Positions 19,606-29,401 of a stretch of 64,000 nt of DNA are shown in pieces; the stretch's first letter is position 1, and the number at the start of each line of letters is the position of its first letter. A program made the translations under genes and the position numbers. Below the pieces are notes generated by a model that worked only from the letters and a program-made list of their open reading frames with translations, searched no databases and had not been told where the DNA came from. Source of the DNA: Bifidobacterium stellenboschense (GTDB taxonomy: Bacteria > Actinomycetota > Actinomycetes > Actinomycetales > Bifidobacteriaceae); the NCBI RefSeq assembly GCF_000741785.1, contig NZ_JGZP01000012.1:124001-188000 (forward strand), written 5' to 3'.

Positions 19606-20877
19606 ATGACAGATTTCGCAGCGATCAGGGATGAATTCCCGATTCTGGACCAGGAGATCCACGGGCACCCGCTCGTGTACCTCGACTCGGCGGCCACCTC
19701 GCAGAAGCCGCAATGTGTGATCGACGCGGAGAGCGAGTTCTACCGCACGATCAACGCGGGCGTGCATCGTGGAGCCCACGAGCTCGCGGCGCGTTCCACG
19801 ATGGCGTTCGAGGAGGCGCGCGCGAAGGTCGCGAAGCTGGTCGGCGCGAACGCCGAGGAGGGCAACGAGGAGGTCGTCGTCACCGGTGGCGCGACGGCGG
19901 GACTGAACCTGCTGGCCACCGCGTTCGGCAACGCGTCGCTCGGCCGTGGGGGAGCGGCCGCCAAGCGCTTCGCGTTGAAGCCGGGCGACGAGATCGTCGT
20001 CTCGAAGGCGGAGCACCATTCGGTGCTGCTGCCGTTCCAGGAGCTCGCCTACCGCACCGGCGCCACGTTCAAGTGGATTGACCTGACCGAGGACGGCCGC
20101 GTGCGCACCGACGACCTCGACGAGGTCATTACCGAACGCACGAAGGTCGTGGCCGTCACGCACGTGGGCAACACGACCGGCGCGATCACCGACATCGCCC
20201 CGATCGTCGCCCGCGCTCACGCCGTGGGCGCCGTGTTCATCCTCGACGCATGCCAGTCGGTGCCGCACCTCAAGGTCGATTTCCACGCGCTCGACGTCGA
20301 TTTCGCCGCGTGGAGCGCGCACAAGATGTACGGTCCCACCGGCGTCGGCTTCCTGTACGGCAGGCGCGAGCTGCTCGAGGCGCTGCCGCCGGCCAACTTC
20401 GGCGGGTCGATGGTCGAGCTCGCATGGATGGACCAGCCGGCCCAGTACATGGAGCCGCCGGCCCGCTTCGAGGCCGGCACGCAGCCGGTCGCGCAGGTCG
20501 TGGCCGCCGGCGTCGCCGCCGAATGGATGATGAACGTCGGACTCGAGAACATCGAGGCGCATGAGCGCACGATCGCCGCCGAACTGCTCAAGCTCGGCGA
20601 CATCGATGGCATCCGCATCCTCGGCCCCCGTGAGAACGTGGACCGCATCGGCACCGTCGCGTTCGACGTCGAGGGCGTGCACCCGCACGACGTCGGCCAG
20701 TACATCGACGCGCAGGGCATTGCCATCCGCGTCGGCCACCACTGCGCCCAGCCGGTGCACCGTCACTTCGGCCTGTACGCCTCCAACCGCGCCTCGTCCG
20801 GCGTGTACAACAGCGTCGAGGACGCGCGGGCGCTCGTCGAGGCGGCGAAGGGCATCAGGAAGTTCTTCGGAGCCTGA
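19606..20877 (+). CDS. sufS: Cysteine desulfurase SufS
   Basis: 423-residue PLP enzyme of class V, group II. The PLP lysine is K240 in WSAHKMYGPTGVGF and the catalytic cysteine is C380 in RVGHHCAQP, within the loop typical of SufS. It takes sulfur from cysteine and passes the persulfide to SufU. Start ATG 19606 has AGGGGG upstream and gives the conserved MTDFAAIRDEFPIL; an earlier in-frame ATG at 19468 lies within the hairpin region. It is followed by a strong hairpin before sufU. Confidence 0.95.
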   Translation: MTDFAAIRDEFPILDQEIHGHPLVYLDSAATSQKPQCVIDAESEFYRTINAGVHRGAHELAARSTMAFEEARAKVAKLVGANAEEGNEEVVVTGGATAGLNLLATAFGNASLGRGGAAAKRFALKPGDEIVVSKAEHHSVLLPFQELAYRTGATFKWIDLTEDGRVRTDDLDEVITERTKVVAVTHVGNTTGAITDIAPIVARAHAVGAVFILDACQSVPHLKVDFHALDVDFAAWSAHKMYGPTGVGFLYGRRELLEALPPANFGGSMVELAWMDQPAQYMEPPARFEAGTQPVAQVVAAGVAAEWMMNVGLENIEAHERTIAAELLKLGDIDGIRILGPRENVDRIGTVAFDVEGVHPHDVGQYIDAQGIAIRVGHHCAQPVHRHFGLYASNRASSGVYNSVEDARALVEAAKGIRKFFGA

Positions 20878-20896
20878 CGGTTCCCGATCGACATCG

Positions 20897-20943
20897 CGGG
20901 GTTCCTCTTTCGGACGCTTGCCGAAGGCGCGGGAGGAACTCCG
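20897..20943 (+). terminator. Hairpin between sufS and sufU
   Basis: Outer stem of 11 bp (20897-20907 with 20933-20943) plus inner 6-bp stem TTTCGG/CCGAAG around a 7-base loop. It could terminate or attenuate transcription before sufU. Confidence 0.55.
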
Positions 20944-21002
20944 TGGCATGTCCGCCGATACGCGTGTCTCCCGGTCGGGAGTGCCACTACGATAAGGAAA
21001 CT

Positions 21003-21560
21003 ATGAACGATTACGGCATGAGCGGCGACGACCTCGAGCAGATGTACCAGGAGGTCATCCTCGAGGCCGCGAAGAACCCGCACGGCAAGGAGCATTTCGC
21101 GGCGGACCTCACGAAGGAGGGCGCCGGCGCCCAGTCGTCCGGCGACACGGTGGTGCGCGCCAGCCACGAATACTGCACGCCCGGCGAATCCCACCAGTTC
21201 AACCCGACCTGCGGCGACGAGGCGACCGTGCACGTGGAGGTCTCCGACAAGGAGCCGCACACCATCGAACGCGTCGTGTGGGACGGCCAGGGATGCTCCA
21301 TCTCCCAGGCCAGCCTGTCCGTTATGGTCGATCTGGTCGACGGCAAGACCGTGGACGAGGCCATGGCGCTCGAGCACACGTTCCACAAGCTCATGGAATC
21401 GCGCGGCAAGGGCCTCGGCGACGACGAGCTCGAGGAGTCGCTCGGCGACGGCATCGTCTTCCAGGGCGTGTCCAAGTATCCGATGCGCATCAAATGCGCG
21501 TTGCTCGCCTGGGAGGGGCTCAAGGACTCCGTCGCCAAGGCGCTGGCCGCCAAGCGGTGA
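21003..21560 (+). CDS. sufU: Fe-S cluster assembly sulfur-transfer protein SufU
   Basis: 185-residue IscU-fold protein with the SufU set: C70-x-D72 (CGDEATVHVEV), C98 (GQGCSIS) and C165 (MRIKCALLAW), plus the insertion before the last cysteine that separates SufU from IscU. It binds zinc and accepts sulfur from SufS. An extra cysteine, C58, is present. ATG 21003 is preceded by AAGGAAAC and by a -10-like TACGAT. SufE is absent, as expected when SufU is used. Confidence 0.93.
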   Translation: MNDYGMSGDDLEQMYQEVILEAAKNPHGKEHFAADLTKEGAGAQSSGDTVVRASHEYCTPGESHQFNPTCGDEATVHVEVSDKEPHTIERVVWDGQGCSISQASLSVMVDLVDGKTVDEAMALEHTFHKLMESRGKGLGDDELEESLGDGIVFQGVSKYPMRIKCALLAWEGLKDSVAKALAAKR

Positions 21561-21649
21561 CGAACCCTGTCGATTGCGCGTCGTCCCGGAGCGAAAAGCC
21601 GTGGGCGACGCGTACAGTGGATATGACCCGACGATTTTTGGAGTGAACT

Positions 21650-22240
21650 ATGAGTGATAATCTCGTGCCCGAACCCCAGCCCAGCGTGTTCGACGCGGTG
21701 AACGACGTGCTGCAGGACGAGGAGGCGGCCCGCCGCGTGATGGCCAACCCGGCCCTCGCCAAGGGATTCCCGAACGGGCGCCCCGCCGAGCCGGCCTCCG
21801 GCGACGACGAGATGTGCGCGTGCGGACGCCACAAGAAGAGCGAATGTGGTCACGGCGACGATGCGGAATCGGATGACAGCCACATCCCGCTGAAGTTCGT
21901 CGACGACATCGGCCGCGCCACCGCGGAGGACGTGCGCGAAGCGCTGCATCAGGTCATCGACCCGGAGCTCGGCATCGACGTCATCGATCTGGGTCTCGTC
22001 TACGGCATCGAGATCGACGACCTCGGTCGCGCGATCATCACGATGACGCTCACCACGCCCGCATGCCCGCTGACCGACCTCATCGAGGACGAGTGCGCGA
22101 GCACGCTCGCCGGCCTCGTCGAGGAGTTCCGCATCGACTGGACATGGCAGCCCCGCTGGACGATGGACAAGATCACGCCGGAGGGACGCGAGCAGCTCGC
22201 CGCCCTCGGCTTCAACTTCGACAACCTGCCGAAGTACTGA
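21650..22240 (+). CDS. sufT: SufT-type Fe-S maturation factor (DUF59/MIP18) with Cys-rich N-terminal extension
   Basis: 196 residues. The C-terminal ~100 residues are a MIP18/DUF59 domain (REALHQVIDPELGIDVIDLG, MTLTTPACPLTD), which helps insert Fe-S clusters into client enzymes. The N-terminal ~90 residues are not part of the usual ~100-130-residue SufT; they hold C56-x-C58-G...KK..C66-x-H68 (CACGRHKKSECGH), which resembles the SEC-C zinc knuckle. GGAG precedes ATG 21650, and TACAGT about 40 bases upstream may be a -10. Last gene of the SUF cluster. Confidence 0.88.
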   Translation: MSDNLVPEPQPSVFDAVNDVLQDEEAARRVMANPALAKGFPNGRPAEPASGDDEMCACGRHKKSECGHGDDAESDDSHIPLKFVDDIGRATAEDVREALHQVIDPELGIDVIDLGLVYGIEIDDLGRAIITMTLTTPACPLTDLIEDECASTLAGLVEEFRIDWTWQPRWTMDKITPEGREQLAALGFNFDNLPKY

Positions 22241-22277
22241 TTCGATACCGATTCGATCGGAAACGGCTGAGGATACG

Positions 22278-22315
22278 GGAAGGCCCCGAACCGGATGAAC
22301 GGTTCGGGGCCTTCC
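22278..22315. terminator. Bidirectional terminator between sufT and glgC
   Basis: Perfect 16-bp stem (22278-22293 with 22300-22315) and a 6-base loop between two convergent genes. Confidence 0.8.
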
Positions 22316-22334
22316 TCGCGTCTGCCGGAATCCG

Positions 22335-23582
22335 TCAGTCGTCGACGACGGTGTTCTTCGGGACGACGGTGATGCCCTCGGGCGTGACGGTGAAGCCGCG
22401 GGCGAGATCATGCTCGGTGTCGATGCCGACCGTCGAATTCTCGGTGAGCACGACGTTCTTGTCGAGGATGGCCTTGTACACGCGTGCGCGACGGTTCACG
22501 ACGACGCCGTCGAACAGCACGGAGTCCACGACCTGCGCCCACGAGTGGATGCGCACGTTCGGCGACAGCACGGAGTGGTGCACCTCGCCGCCGGAGACGA
22601 TCACGCCGGGGGAGACGATCGAATCGGTCGCGTGGCCGAGACGGTCGCGGCCGGCGTGCACGAACTTGGCCGGCGGCAGGGTGCCGGAGTTCGTGTAGAT
22701 CGGCCAGGCCTGGTTGTACAGGTTGAACTCGGGCACGTAGGCGATCAGGTCCATGTGCGCGTCGTAGAACTGCTTGATCGTACCCACGTCGCGCCAGTAG
22801 GCGTGGTCGGTGGGCGTCGAGCCCGGAATCTCGTTTGAGTTGAAGTCGTAGACGCCGGCCTCGCCGCGCGCGGCGAAGTACGGGGCGATGTCGCCGCCCA
22901 TGTCGTGCTTCGTGTTCTCGTTCTTCTCGTCCTTGGCGAGCGCGTCGAACAGGGCGTCCGTGTTGGCCACGTAGTTGCCCATGGAGGCGAGGAAGGAGTT
23001 CGGGTCGTCCGGAAGGCCCGCGCAGGTGTCCGGCTTCTCCAGGAAGCTCTTGATCTGGTTCGGGTGGTTCGGGTCGACGTCGATCACGCCGAACTGGTTG
23101 GACTGCTCGATCGGCTGGCGGATGCCGGCCACGGTGAACTCCGCGCCGGATTCGATGTGCTGTTCGACCATCTGGCCGAAGTCCATGCGGTAGACGTGGT
23201 CGGCGCCGACGATCACGACGATGTCCGGCTGGACGTCCTCGATGATGTTGATGGTCTGGTAGATGGCGTCCGCGGAGCCGAGGTACCAGTGCTTGCCGAG
23301 ACGCTGCTGCGCGGGGACCGGGGAGACGTAGTTGCCGAGCAGCGAGGAGAAGCGCCACATCTGGGAGATGTGACGGTCCAGCGAGTGGGACTTGTACTGG
23401 GTGAGCACGACGATGTGGCGGTAGTCGGAGTTCACCAGGTTGGACAGCGGGAAGTCGATGAGGCGGAACACGCCGCCGAACGGGACGGCCGGCTTCGCGC
23501 GGTCGCGGGTCAACGGCATCAGTCGGGTGCCCTCGCCGCCCGCCAACACTATCGACAGAATCTTCTGCTTGTTCTTGGCCAT
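22335..23582 (-). CDS. glgC: Glucose-1-phosphate adenylyltransferase (ADP-glucose pyrophosphorylase)
   Basis: 415 residues. The N-terminal nucleotidyltransferase domain contains [22 protein letters not shown] and [10 protein letters not shown]. Mid-protein SADAIYQ and [10 protein letters not shown] match the substrate site. The C-terminal left-handed beta-helix (~300-415) is used for allostery. It makes ADP-glucose, the committed step of glycogen synthesis. Start [12 protein letters not shown] at 23582 is preceded by GAGAGGAG; a longer frame to 23666 is not conserved. Monocistronic on the minus strand. Confidence 0.95.
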   Translation of the reverse strand: MAKNKQKILSIVLAGGEGTRLMPLTRDRAKPAVPFGGVFRLIDFPLSNLVNSDYRHIVVLTQYKSHSLDRHISQMWRFSSLLGNYVSPVPAQQRLGKHWYLGSADAIYQTINIIEDVQPDIVVIVGADHVYRMDFGQMVEQHIESGAEFTVAGIRQPIEQSNQFGVIDVDPNHPNQIKSFLEKPDTCAGLPDDPNSFLASMGNYVANTDALFDALAKDEKNENTKHDMGGDIAPYFAARGEAGVYDFNSNEIPGSTPTDHAYWRDVGTIKQFYDAHMDLIAYVPEFNLYNQAWPIYTNSGTLPPAKFVHAGRDRLGHATDSIVSPGVIVSGGEVHHSVLSPNVRIHSWAQVVDSVLFDGVVVNRRARVYKAILDKNVVLTENSTVGIDTEHDLARGFTVTPEGITVVPKNTVVDD

Positions 23583-23683
23583 TGTCGTGTTGCTCCTCTC
23601 AACAACCAACAGCGCCTTTCGGCGCCGCGCTCGGGTTTGGTTCGGGCTTCCTCGCTCCGAACTCACAATGACAATGATTGCAC

Positions 23684-23711
23684 AAAAACCGCGACACGCC
23701 CGAATCGTGTC
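23684..23711 (-). terminator. Intrinsic terminator after the SpoU methyltransferase gene
   Basis: On the minus strand, hairpin GACACG-loop-CGTGTC (23693-23711) is followed after four bases by five Ts (23684-23688), 13 bases past the stop codon. Confidence 0.6.
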
Positions 23712-23723
23712 CAGCGCGTCGCG

Positions 23724-24590
23724 TCAGCGCATGCGCGTGGCGTAGAAGGCGACGGCGCTGGAGGCGGCCACGTTGAGCGAGTCGACGTCGTGGCTCATCG
23801 GGATCTTCACCGTCAGGTCGGCACGGGCGATGGTGTGGCGTGACAGCCCGTCGCCCTCGGTGCCGAAGATGAGCGCGAGACGGTCGATGCGGTCGGGGTC
23901 GGAGGCGTCGGCGTGGAGGCGGCGGGTCAGCTCGTCCAGACTGATCGAATCGTCCTCCAGCGCCATCGCGACGGTGGTGAATCCGAGGGATTTCAGCTCG
24001 TCGATGCCCTGGAACGGCCAGTAATGCTTGTCCTCGCCGCCGATGCGCGTCCACGGGATCTGGAAGACGGTGCCCATCGACACGCGGGCCGCGCGGCGGT
24101 ACAGGGGATCGCCGCAGGAGGGGGTGACGAGCACGGCGTCCACGTCGAGCGCGGCCGCGGAGCGCATCAGCGCGCCGACGTTCGTATGGTCGACGATGTT
24201 CTCCATCACGGCGACGCGGCGTGCGCCGTGGCAGACGTCGGCGACGGACGGCAACGGCCAGCGGCGTATCGCCGCGAGCGCGCCGCGGTGCAGACGGTAG
24301 CCGGTGAGACGTTTCAGCTGTTCGGGGGAGGCGACGTAGACGGGGACGTCCGCGCCCCAGCGCGCGTCGATGGCGTCGAACGTGGCGGCCATGCCCTCGA
24401 TCCACGGCTCCTCGACGAGCAGGGAGATGGGTTCGCGGCCCGCCGCCAGCGCCCGGTCGATCACTTTCGGGGATTCGGCGATGAACAGGCCCTTGGCCGG
24501 TTCGAGACGGTTGCGCAGCTGGATCTCGGTGAGATTGACGTAGGCGGACACGCGTTCGTCGTCAATGGATTCCAGATGGACGAAGCGCAT
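23724..24590 (-). CDS. SpoU/TrmH-family RNA 2'-O-methyltransferase
   Basis: 288 residues with the three knot (SPOUT) motifs in order: motif 1 NIVDHTNVGALMRSAA, motif 2 LIFGTEGDGLSRHTI, and motif 3 IPMSHDVDSLNVAASSAVAFY, which form the deep trefoil knot that binds S-adenosylmethionine. The ~115-residue N-terminal domain resembles the rRNA/tRNA-binding region of TrmH/RlmB relatives. The exact modified nucleotide cannot be told from sequence. It lies 72 bases downstream of the tRNA-Leu terminator on the same strand. Confidence 0.87.
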   Translation of the reverse strand: MRFVHLESIDDERVSAYVNLTEIQLRNRLEPAKGLFIAESPKVIDRALAAGREPISLLVEEPWIEGMAATFDAIDARWGADVPVYVASPEQLKRLTGYRLHRGALAAIRRWPLPSVADVCHGARRVAVMENIVDHTNVGALMRSAAALDVDAVLVTPSCGDPLYRRAARVSMGTVFQIPWTRIGGEDKHYWPFQGIDELKSLGFTTVAMALEDDSISLDELTRRLHADASDPDRIDRLALIFGTEGDGLSRHTIARADLTVKIPMSHDVDSLNVAASSAVAFYATRMR

Positions 24591-24662
24591 GGCGGTGCCT
24601 CCTGTGATGAGTGTGGTGGGCCGTATCGCGGGGACACGGGGACGATATGCATGCGGATACGA

Positions 24663-24690
24663 GAAAACCCCTTGTTTCCAAGGGGTTTTC
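24663..24690 (-). terminator. Terminator of tRNA-Leu
   Basis: Perfect 12-bp palindrome with a TTTC loop (24663-24674 with 24679-24690), five bases beyond the mature 3' end; the 3' arm ends in TTTTC on either strand. Confidence 0.8.
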
Positions 24691-24695
24691 GACGG

Positions 24696-24784
24696 TGCCC
24701 GAGACGGGACTTGAACCCGTACGCCCGTTAAAAAATAGGCACTAGCACCTCAAGCTAGCGCGTCTACCATTCCGCCACCCGGGC
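24696..24784 (-). tRNA. tRNA-Leu (anticodon GAG)
   Basis: 89-base class II tRNA on the minus strand. Acceptor stem GCCCGGG pairs with CTCGGGC with one G:U pair; the discriminator base is A, and CCA is not encoded. The anticodon stem CTAGC/GCTAG holds the loop TTGAGGT, anticodon GAG, reading CUC and CUU. A long variable arm and the T-arm GGTTCAAGTCC are present, as expected for tRNA-Leu. It has its own promoter and terminator. Confidence 0.95.
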
Positions 24785-24817
24785 AGGTGCGTTGTCGCGG
24801 TGAAGCAACGAGTGATT

Positions 24818-24845
24818 ACAATACACGGTTTCCGCGCTCGTGCAA
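24818..24845 (-). promoter_or_regulatory. Promoter of tRNA-Leu
   Basis: Minus strand TTGCAC (24840-24845), 16 bp, then TATTGT (24818-24823), about 34 bases before the mature tRNA 5' end. It overlaps the divergent rsmE upstream region. Confidence 0.5.
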
Positions 24846-24871
24846 TCATCGGCGTGTCGTGATGGTGCTGA

Positions 24872-24877
24872 TAGCCT
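24872..24877 (+). promoter_or_regulatory. -10 hexamer TAGCCT, leaderless rsmE start
   Basis: TAGCCT is 7 bases before ATG 24885, without a Shine-Dalgarno sequence; it supports this ATG as the start of a leaderless message. Confidence 0.45.
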
Positions 24878-24884
24878 TGTGGGC

Positions 24885-25682
24885 ATGACGAAAGCCCTGT
24901 TTCTCTTGGATTCCGACCATGACGACGTCCCCGTGAACTCGGACGAGCTCAACGCCGGGTGGAAGCTCACGCTGCCCGCGCAGGCCAGACGGCACGCGGT
25001 GCAGTCGATGCGCCTCAGGGCCGGCGACGAGCTCCAGCTGTCCGACGGACGGGGGCTTCGCGTCACCGCGGTGCTCGACGACCCGGACAACGGCGTCGCC
25101 GAGGTGCGCGAATTCGTGCGCGAACCCGCGCCCGTGACCCGCCTCGCGCTCGTGCAGGCCCTCGCGAAGAACGGGCACGACGAGCAGGCCATCGACATGG
25201 CCACGCAGATCGGCGTCGATGAGGTGATCCCCTGGCAGGCGGACCGTTCCATCGCCAAATGGAAGACCGGCCGCACCGACCGCAAGTGGCGGACCACGCT
25301 GGACGCGGCCACCGAACAGTCCCGTCGCGCGTGGCGGCCCGGATTGGGGGAGTGCGTCTCCTCGAAGCAGATTGTCTCCATGTGCCTGCGCGCCAACGTG
25401 CACGGCGACCTGGTCGTCGTGCTCCATCAGGACGCCACCGACACATGGGCGTCGGTGGAGGGGCTCGTGGCCGAGCTCATGGACCGCTGCCTGAAGGACG
25501 CCAAGGCGCGCACCGTCTACGTGGTGGTCGGCCCCGAAGGCGGCATCAGCGAGGACGAGGTCGCCGCGTTCACCGAGGCCGGCGCCCACAGCGTCGTGCT
25601 CGGCTCGAACATCCTCAGGGCGTCCGCCGCCGGCCCCGTGGCGCTGTCCCTGCTCAGCCGCGCCCTGGGACGGTTCGCGTAG
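24885..25682 (+). CDS. rsmE: 16S rRNA (uracil(1498)-N(3))-methyltransferase
   Basis: 265 residues. The N-terminal PUA-like domain (~1-80, including ARRHAVQSMRLRAGDELQL) binds RNA. The C-terminal SPOUT knot has VQALAKNGHDEQAIDMATQIG, VVVGPEGGISEDEV and LGSNILRASAAGPVAL, all RsmE signatures. It methylates U1498 in the 16S rRNA decoding region. ATG 24885 fits both the family N-terminus and the -10 upstream; an earlier in-frame ATG at 24840 would lie before the transcription start. Confidence 0.93.
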   Translation: MTKALFLLDSDHDDVPVNSDELNAGWKLTLPAQARRHAVQSMRLRAGDELQLSDGRGLRVTAVLDDPDNGVAEVREFVREPAPVTRLALVQALAKNGHDEQAIDMATQIGVDEVIPWQADRSIAKWKTGRTDRKWRTTLDAATEQSRRAWRPGLGECVSSKQIVSMCLRANVHGDLVVVLHQDATDTWASVEGLVAELMDRCLKDAKARTVYVVVGPEGGISEDEVAAFTEAGAHSVVLGSNILRASAAGPVALSLLSRALGRFA

Positions 25683-25793
25683 GGCGGATGGACGCCGGAC
25701 CATGCGGGTGACGGGTGACGGGACGCGCTAAGCTGGGTGCGGAAACCATGGCCGCGCGTCCCGACACCGCGCGGCCCGCATGAAGGAGCAACC

Positions 25794-26132
25794 ATGAGCG
25801 CATCGGACGACTGCCTGTTCTGCAAAATCATCGCCGGGGACATCCCCAGCGCCAAGGTCTACGAGGACGACACCACATACGCCTTCAAGGACATCAACCC
25901 CAAGGCCAAGGTCCACGTGCTGGTCGTGCCGAAGAAGCACTACGCGAACGTCGCCGAACTCGCCGCCGCCGATCCCGCCGAGCTCGCGCACATCGTCGAG
26001 GTCGCCCAGCACATCGCCGACGACGCCTTCCATGGCGCGTTCCGCCTCGTGTTCAACACCGGTCTCGACGCCGGACAGACCGTCTTCCACGTGCACGCGC
26101 ACGTGATGACGGGCGAGAAGCTCGACGAGTAG
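25794..26132 (+). CDS. HIT family (histidine triad) nucleotide-binding protein
   Basis: 112 residues, typical of the HINT branch. N-terminal DCLFCKIIAGDIPS with the C-x2-C zinc pair, and the histidine triad HVHAHVM near the C-terminus (pattern HxHxHxx). HINT proteins hydrolyse adenosine phosphoramidates and acyl-adenylates; the physiological substrate is uncertain. AAGGAG precedes ATG 25794. Upstream in-frame codons to 25737 are not conserved. It lies between rsmE and phoH and is followed by a hairpin. Confidence 0.93.
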   Translation: MSASDDCLFCKIIAGDIPSAKVYEDDTTYAFKDINPKAKVHVLVVPKKHYANVAELAAADPAELAHIVEVAQHIADDAFHGAFRLVFNTGLDAGQTVFHVHAHVMTGEKLDE

Positions 26133-26138
26133 CCGGCC

Positions 26139-26172
26139 CGTCGGTCCGCGCCGGCGGGCGGCCGGACCGACG
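26139..26172 (+). terminator. Hairpin after the HIT gene
   Basis: 10-bp perfect arms CGTCGGTCCG/CGGACCGACG with a 14-base GC-rich loop, 7 bases after the stop codon. No T-run. Confidence 0.55.
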
Positions 26173-26213
26173 AAGAACCCTCCAACGAACGGTCTTTTGC
26201 AGGAAAGGAATCC

Positions 26214-27386
26214 GTGGCGACCACAACACGCACCATCACCATCCCCACCCAGCTCGACCCCGTTGCCGTGCTGGGACCGGTGGACGAGGTGATCCGCGAG
26301 ATAGAGAAGGCGTTCCCCGAACTGACGATCATCGTGCGCGGCAACCGCGTGGCCATCGTCTCGCGGTCCAAACAGACCGAGACCGACGCATCGAAGGCCG
26401 AGGAACTCATCGACACGATCATCGAAGCCGCCCACACGGCACCCATGGATGCCGACACCGTGCGACGCATGATCGACCAGGACGTGCTCGACAACCGCAC
26501 GCGCGCCACGCACCCCGGCCACGGCCGCGAGGTCGAGACGCTGCAGCGCGTCGAAGCCTCCTCGGCGAAGACGCGACGGGGGGAGAGCGGACATCGCAGA
26601 CCCGCCGTGCCCGGCGTCATCACCTACGCGAGCGGCAACCCGGTGCGGGCCAAGACGCCCGGACAGGCCGCCTACGTGGCGGCCATCGAATCGCACACCA
26701 TCACGTTCGGCATCGGCCCGGCCGGCACCGGCAAGACCTACCTCGCCGTCGCCAAGGCGGTGCGCGCCTTCCAGGACCGCCAGGTGCGCCGCATCATCCT
26801 CACGCGTCCCGCCGTCGAAGCGGGCGAGAGCCTCGGCTTCCTGCCCGGCACCCTCAACGACAAGGTCGACCCGTACCTGCGCCCCCTGTACGACGCGCTC
26901 GGCGACATGCTCGGCGCCGACCAGCTCAGACGGCTCATGGGCGACAACACCATCGAGGTCGCGCCGCTCGCCTATATGCGCGGACGCACCCTCAACGACG
27001 CCTACGTCATTCTCGACGAGGCGCAGAACACCACCGAGCAGCAGATGAAGATGTTCCTCACCCGCCTCGGATTCAACACGAAGATGGTCATCACCGGCGA
27101 CATCACCCAGGTCGACCTCACCGTGCCGCGGTCCGGCCTCGCCACCATCGAGCGCATCCTCGGCGGCATCAAGGACATCGCGTTCGTGCACCTGAAATCC
27201 GAGGACGTGGTACGCCACCGCCTCGTCGGCCAGATCGTCGAAGCGTACAACCGCCACGAGGGACTGGACGGCGACCACCGGCGCATCTCGCGGGCGAAAG
27301 GCGCGAAAGACACGAAGGCCATGACCGCCGAAACCACGGCCGGCGCGACGAACGAACGAAAGGACACCGACACCGATGAGCGTTGA
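26214..27386 (+). CDS. phoH: PhoH-like ATPase
   Basis: 390-residue P-loop ATPase of the PhoH (PhoL) group: N-terminal KH-like segment (~1-60), linker, then the RecA-like core with Walker A GPAGTGKT (168-175), Walker [11 protein letters not shown] and [10 protein letters not shown]. Homologues associate with YbeY and act in RNA metabolism. The C-terminal ~30 residues are a charged tail. GTG 26214 is used with AGGAAAGGA upstream. It overlaps ybeY by 11 bases, so translation is coupled. Confidence 0.92.
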   Translation: MATTTRTITIPTQLDPVAVLGPVDEVIREIEKAFPELTIIVRGNRVAIVSRSKQTETDASKAEELIDTIIEAAHTAPMDADTVRRMIDQDVLDNRTRATHPGHGREVETLQRVEASSAKTRRGESGHRRPAVPGVITYASGNPVRAKTPGQAAYVAAIESHTITFGIGPAGTGKTYLAVAKAVRAFQDRQVRRIILTRPAVEAGESLGFLPGTLNDKVDPYLRPLYDALGDMLGADQLRRLMGDNTIEVAPLAYMRGRTLNDAYVILDEAQNTTEQQMKMFLTRLGFNTKMVITGDITQVDLTVPRSGLATIERILGGIKDIAFVHLKSEDVVRHRLVGQIVEAYNRHEGLDGDHRRISRAKGAKDTKAMTAETTAGATNERKDTDTDER

Positions 27387-27921
27387 CGTCTCCAACGAGA
27401 CCGTATGGACCATCGACCCGAAACTCTTCTCCGACCTCGGCGTATGGGTGCTCGACCAGATGAGGGTGAGCACCCAGTCCGACCTGACGATCCTCTTCGT
27501 CGACCCGGAACCCATCGCCGAGATGCACGAGCACTGGATGAACCTCGAAGGCCCCACCGACGTGATGAGCTTCCCGATGGACGAGCTGCGCCCCGGCGAC
27601 GGCAAGACCGTGACGGAAGGCGTGCTCGGCGACATCGTCATCTGCCCCTGGGTCGCCGCCCAGCAGGCCGCCGCCGCCGGACACGGTGTGCTCCAGGAGA
27701 TGATGCTCCTGACCATCCACGGCATCCTCCACCTGCTCGGCTACGACCATGTGAACCCGCAGCAGGAACGCCAGATGTTCGGCCTGCAACGCCAGCTGCT
27801 GCTCACGTTCATCGCCGTGCGCCACGACCTCGGCTCGCCCGTCGAACTGCCCGCCGGCAGCAAGGACGCGCTCGCTGCCTACGACGCGCAGCACGGATCC
27901 GGCCGCCAGATCACCCACTGA
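27376..27921 (+). CDS. ybeY: Endoribonuclease YbeY (rRNA maturation factor)
   Basis: 181 residues with the metal-binding signature H-x3-H-x5-H: H115, H119 and H125 in [11 protein letters not shown], and the conserved [12 protein letters not shown] before it. YbeY takes part in 16S rRNA 3'-end processing and 70S quality control. The C-terminus is ~25 residues longer than the E. coli enzyme. The gene starts inside phoH and is followed by the corC-like gene 36 bases on, in the phoH-ybeY-corC-era order common in bacteria. Confidence 0.94.
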   Translation: MSVDVSNETVWTIDPKLFSDLGVWVLDQMRVSTQSDLTILFVDPEPIAEMHEHWMNLEGPTDVMSFPMDELRPGDGKTVTEGVLGDIVICPWVAAQQAAAAGHGVLQEMMLLTIHGILHLLGYDHVNPQQERQMFGLQRQLLLTFIAVRHDLGSPVELPAGSKDALAAYDAQHGSGRQITH

Positions 27922-27957
27922 CCGCCGCCCGTCGACACAAAAGGAAACACGACACCG

Positions 27958-29400
27958 ATGGAGTATTCCCAACAGACCCTGATCGCGGTCACCGCCGCGC
28001 TCGTCATCGTCGCCGCGCTGATGGTGTGGCTGTCCCTGTCCCTCGCCGCCGCCGAAGGCGCGGTCGGCAGGGTCACGCGCGCCAGCCTCAACAACCTCGT
28101 GCTGGAGGCGCAGACCGACGGCGAGCTCACCCAGTTCAGCCGCATGAAGCGCGTCGACCGCATCCACCGCGTGCAGCGGCTCATCGCCGACCGTTACGTG
28201 ACCGCCGGCGCGTGCGCGTTCTTCCGCATCGCCAGCAACGTGCTCGTCGGCGTGCTCGTCGCCATCGTCGCCGGGCTGTGGGACGCCCGCGTGTGGCTCG
28301 CGCTCGTCATCGGGGCGGTCGTCGCCATCGTCGTCGCCGTGGTCAGCGTGTTCGTCCGTCCGCGCGAGACCGGCGCGATCAAGCCCGCCGACATCATGAT
28401 CGAACATTCCCGACTCGTCGCCGCGGCCGTCCGTCTCACGCCGTTCCTGCGCCTCGGCGCGGCCCGCGAGGGGCGCCGCCGCGCGCAGGAGCTGTCCGAC
28501 GACGAGGAGCTGGAGAAGATCCAGCAGGAGCAGGGGCGCGCCATCATCGACCGGCTCGTCGAATCGAACGACTTCGATCCCGAGGTCTCCGAGATGCTGC
28601 GCAACGTGCTCACCCTGTCCGACACGCTGACCCGCGAGATCATGGTGCCGCGCACGGACATGATCTGCATCGAGAAGGACGCGACGCTCGAGGCGATGCT
28701 CAAGCTGTGCTCGCGTTCCGGCTTCTCCCGCGTGCCCGTCATCGGCGACGACGTGGACGATCTCATCGGCGTCGCCTACCTCAAGGACGCCGTGCGCGCC
28801 ACCGCGTTCAACCCGGCGGCGCTCGGCCGCGCGGTCGAATCCATCGTGCGCGACCCGATGCTCGTGCCCGAATCCAAGCCGGTCGACGATCTGTTCCACC
28901 AGATGCAGCGTTCCCGGCAGCATGTCGCCGTCGTCGTCGACGAATACGGCGGCATCGCCGGGCTCGTCACCATCGAGGACGCCATCGAGCAGATCGTCGG
29001 CGAACTCGAGGACGAGCACGACCGCACGCAGCGTGAGGAGCCTGAACGGATAGGCGAGCGCAAATGGCGGATGCCGGCGCGCACGCCCATCGCCGATCTG
29101 GAGGAGATCTTCGAGATCGACATCGACGAGGACGACGTCGACACCGTCTACGGGCTGCTCACCAAACTGCTCGGCCGCGTGCCGATCGTCGGGGCATCCG
29201 CCGTGACCCGAGGCCTGAAACTCACCGCCGTCGACTCCGCCGGCCGGCGCAAGAAGGTGTCGACCATCGTGGTCGAGCCCGCCCACGTCGAGGGGCGCGA
29301 GGAAGATGGCAACGCCGGAGACGGCGAGCGGCAGGCCAAGGCGTCCGAGGACGATGCCGACGGCGGGGCCGCGGACACGAAGACCCAAGCCAAGGAGTGA
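27958..29400 (+). CDS. Hemolysin/CorC-HlyC family membrane protein with CBS pair
   Basis: 480 residues: three hydrophobic segments in the N-terminal third (~9-30, 80-105, 108-135; the DUF21/CNNM-type domain is degenerate), a CBS pair (~210-345, [18 protein letters not shown] and [25 protein letters not shown]), and a CorC/HlyC transporter-associated domain (~365-450). Homologues are linked to Mg2+/Co2+ transport, though not firmly. The acidic 40-residue tail is not conserved. It starts after AAAGGAAAC and its stop is one base before era. Confidence 0.88.
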   Translation: MEYSQQTLIAVTAALVIVAALMVWLSLSLAAAEGAVGRVTRASLNNLVLEAQTDGELTQFSRMKRVDRIHRVQRLIADRYVTAGACAFFRIASNVLVGVLVAIVAGLWDARVWLALVIGAVVAIVVAVVSVFVRPRETGAIKPADIMIEHSRLVAAAVRLTPFLRLGAAREGRRRAQELSDDEELEKIQQEQGRAIIDRLVESNDFDPEVSEMLRNVLTLSDTLTREIMVPRTDMICIEKDATLEAMLKLCSRSGFSRVPVIGDDVDDLIGVAYLKDAVRATAFNPAALGRAVESIVRDPMLVPESKPVDDLFHQMQRSRQHVAVVVDEYGGIAGLVTIEDAIEQIVGELEDEHDRTQREEPERIGERKWRMPARTPIADLEEIFEIDIDEDDVDTVYGLLTKLLGRVPIVGASAVTRGLKLTAVDSAGRRKKVSTIVVEPAHVEGREEDGNAGDGERQAKASEDDADGGAADTKTQAKE

Positions 29401-29401
29401 C

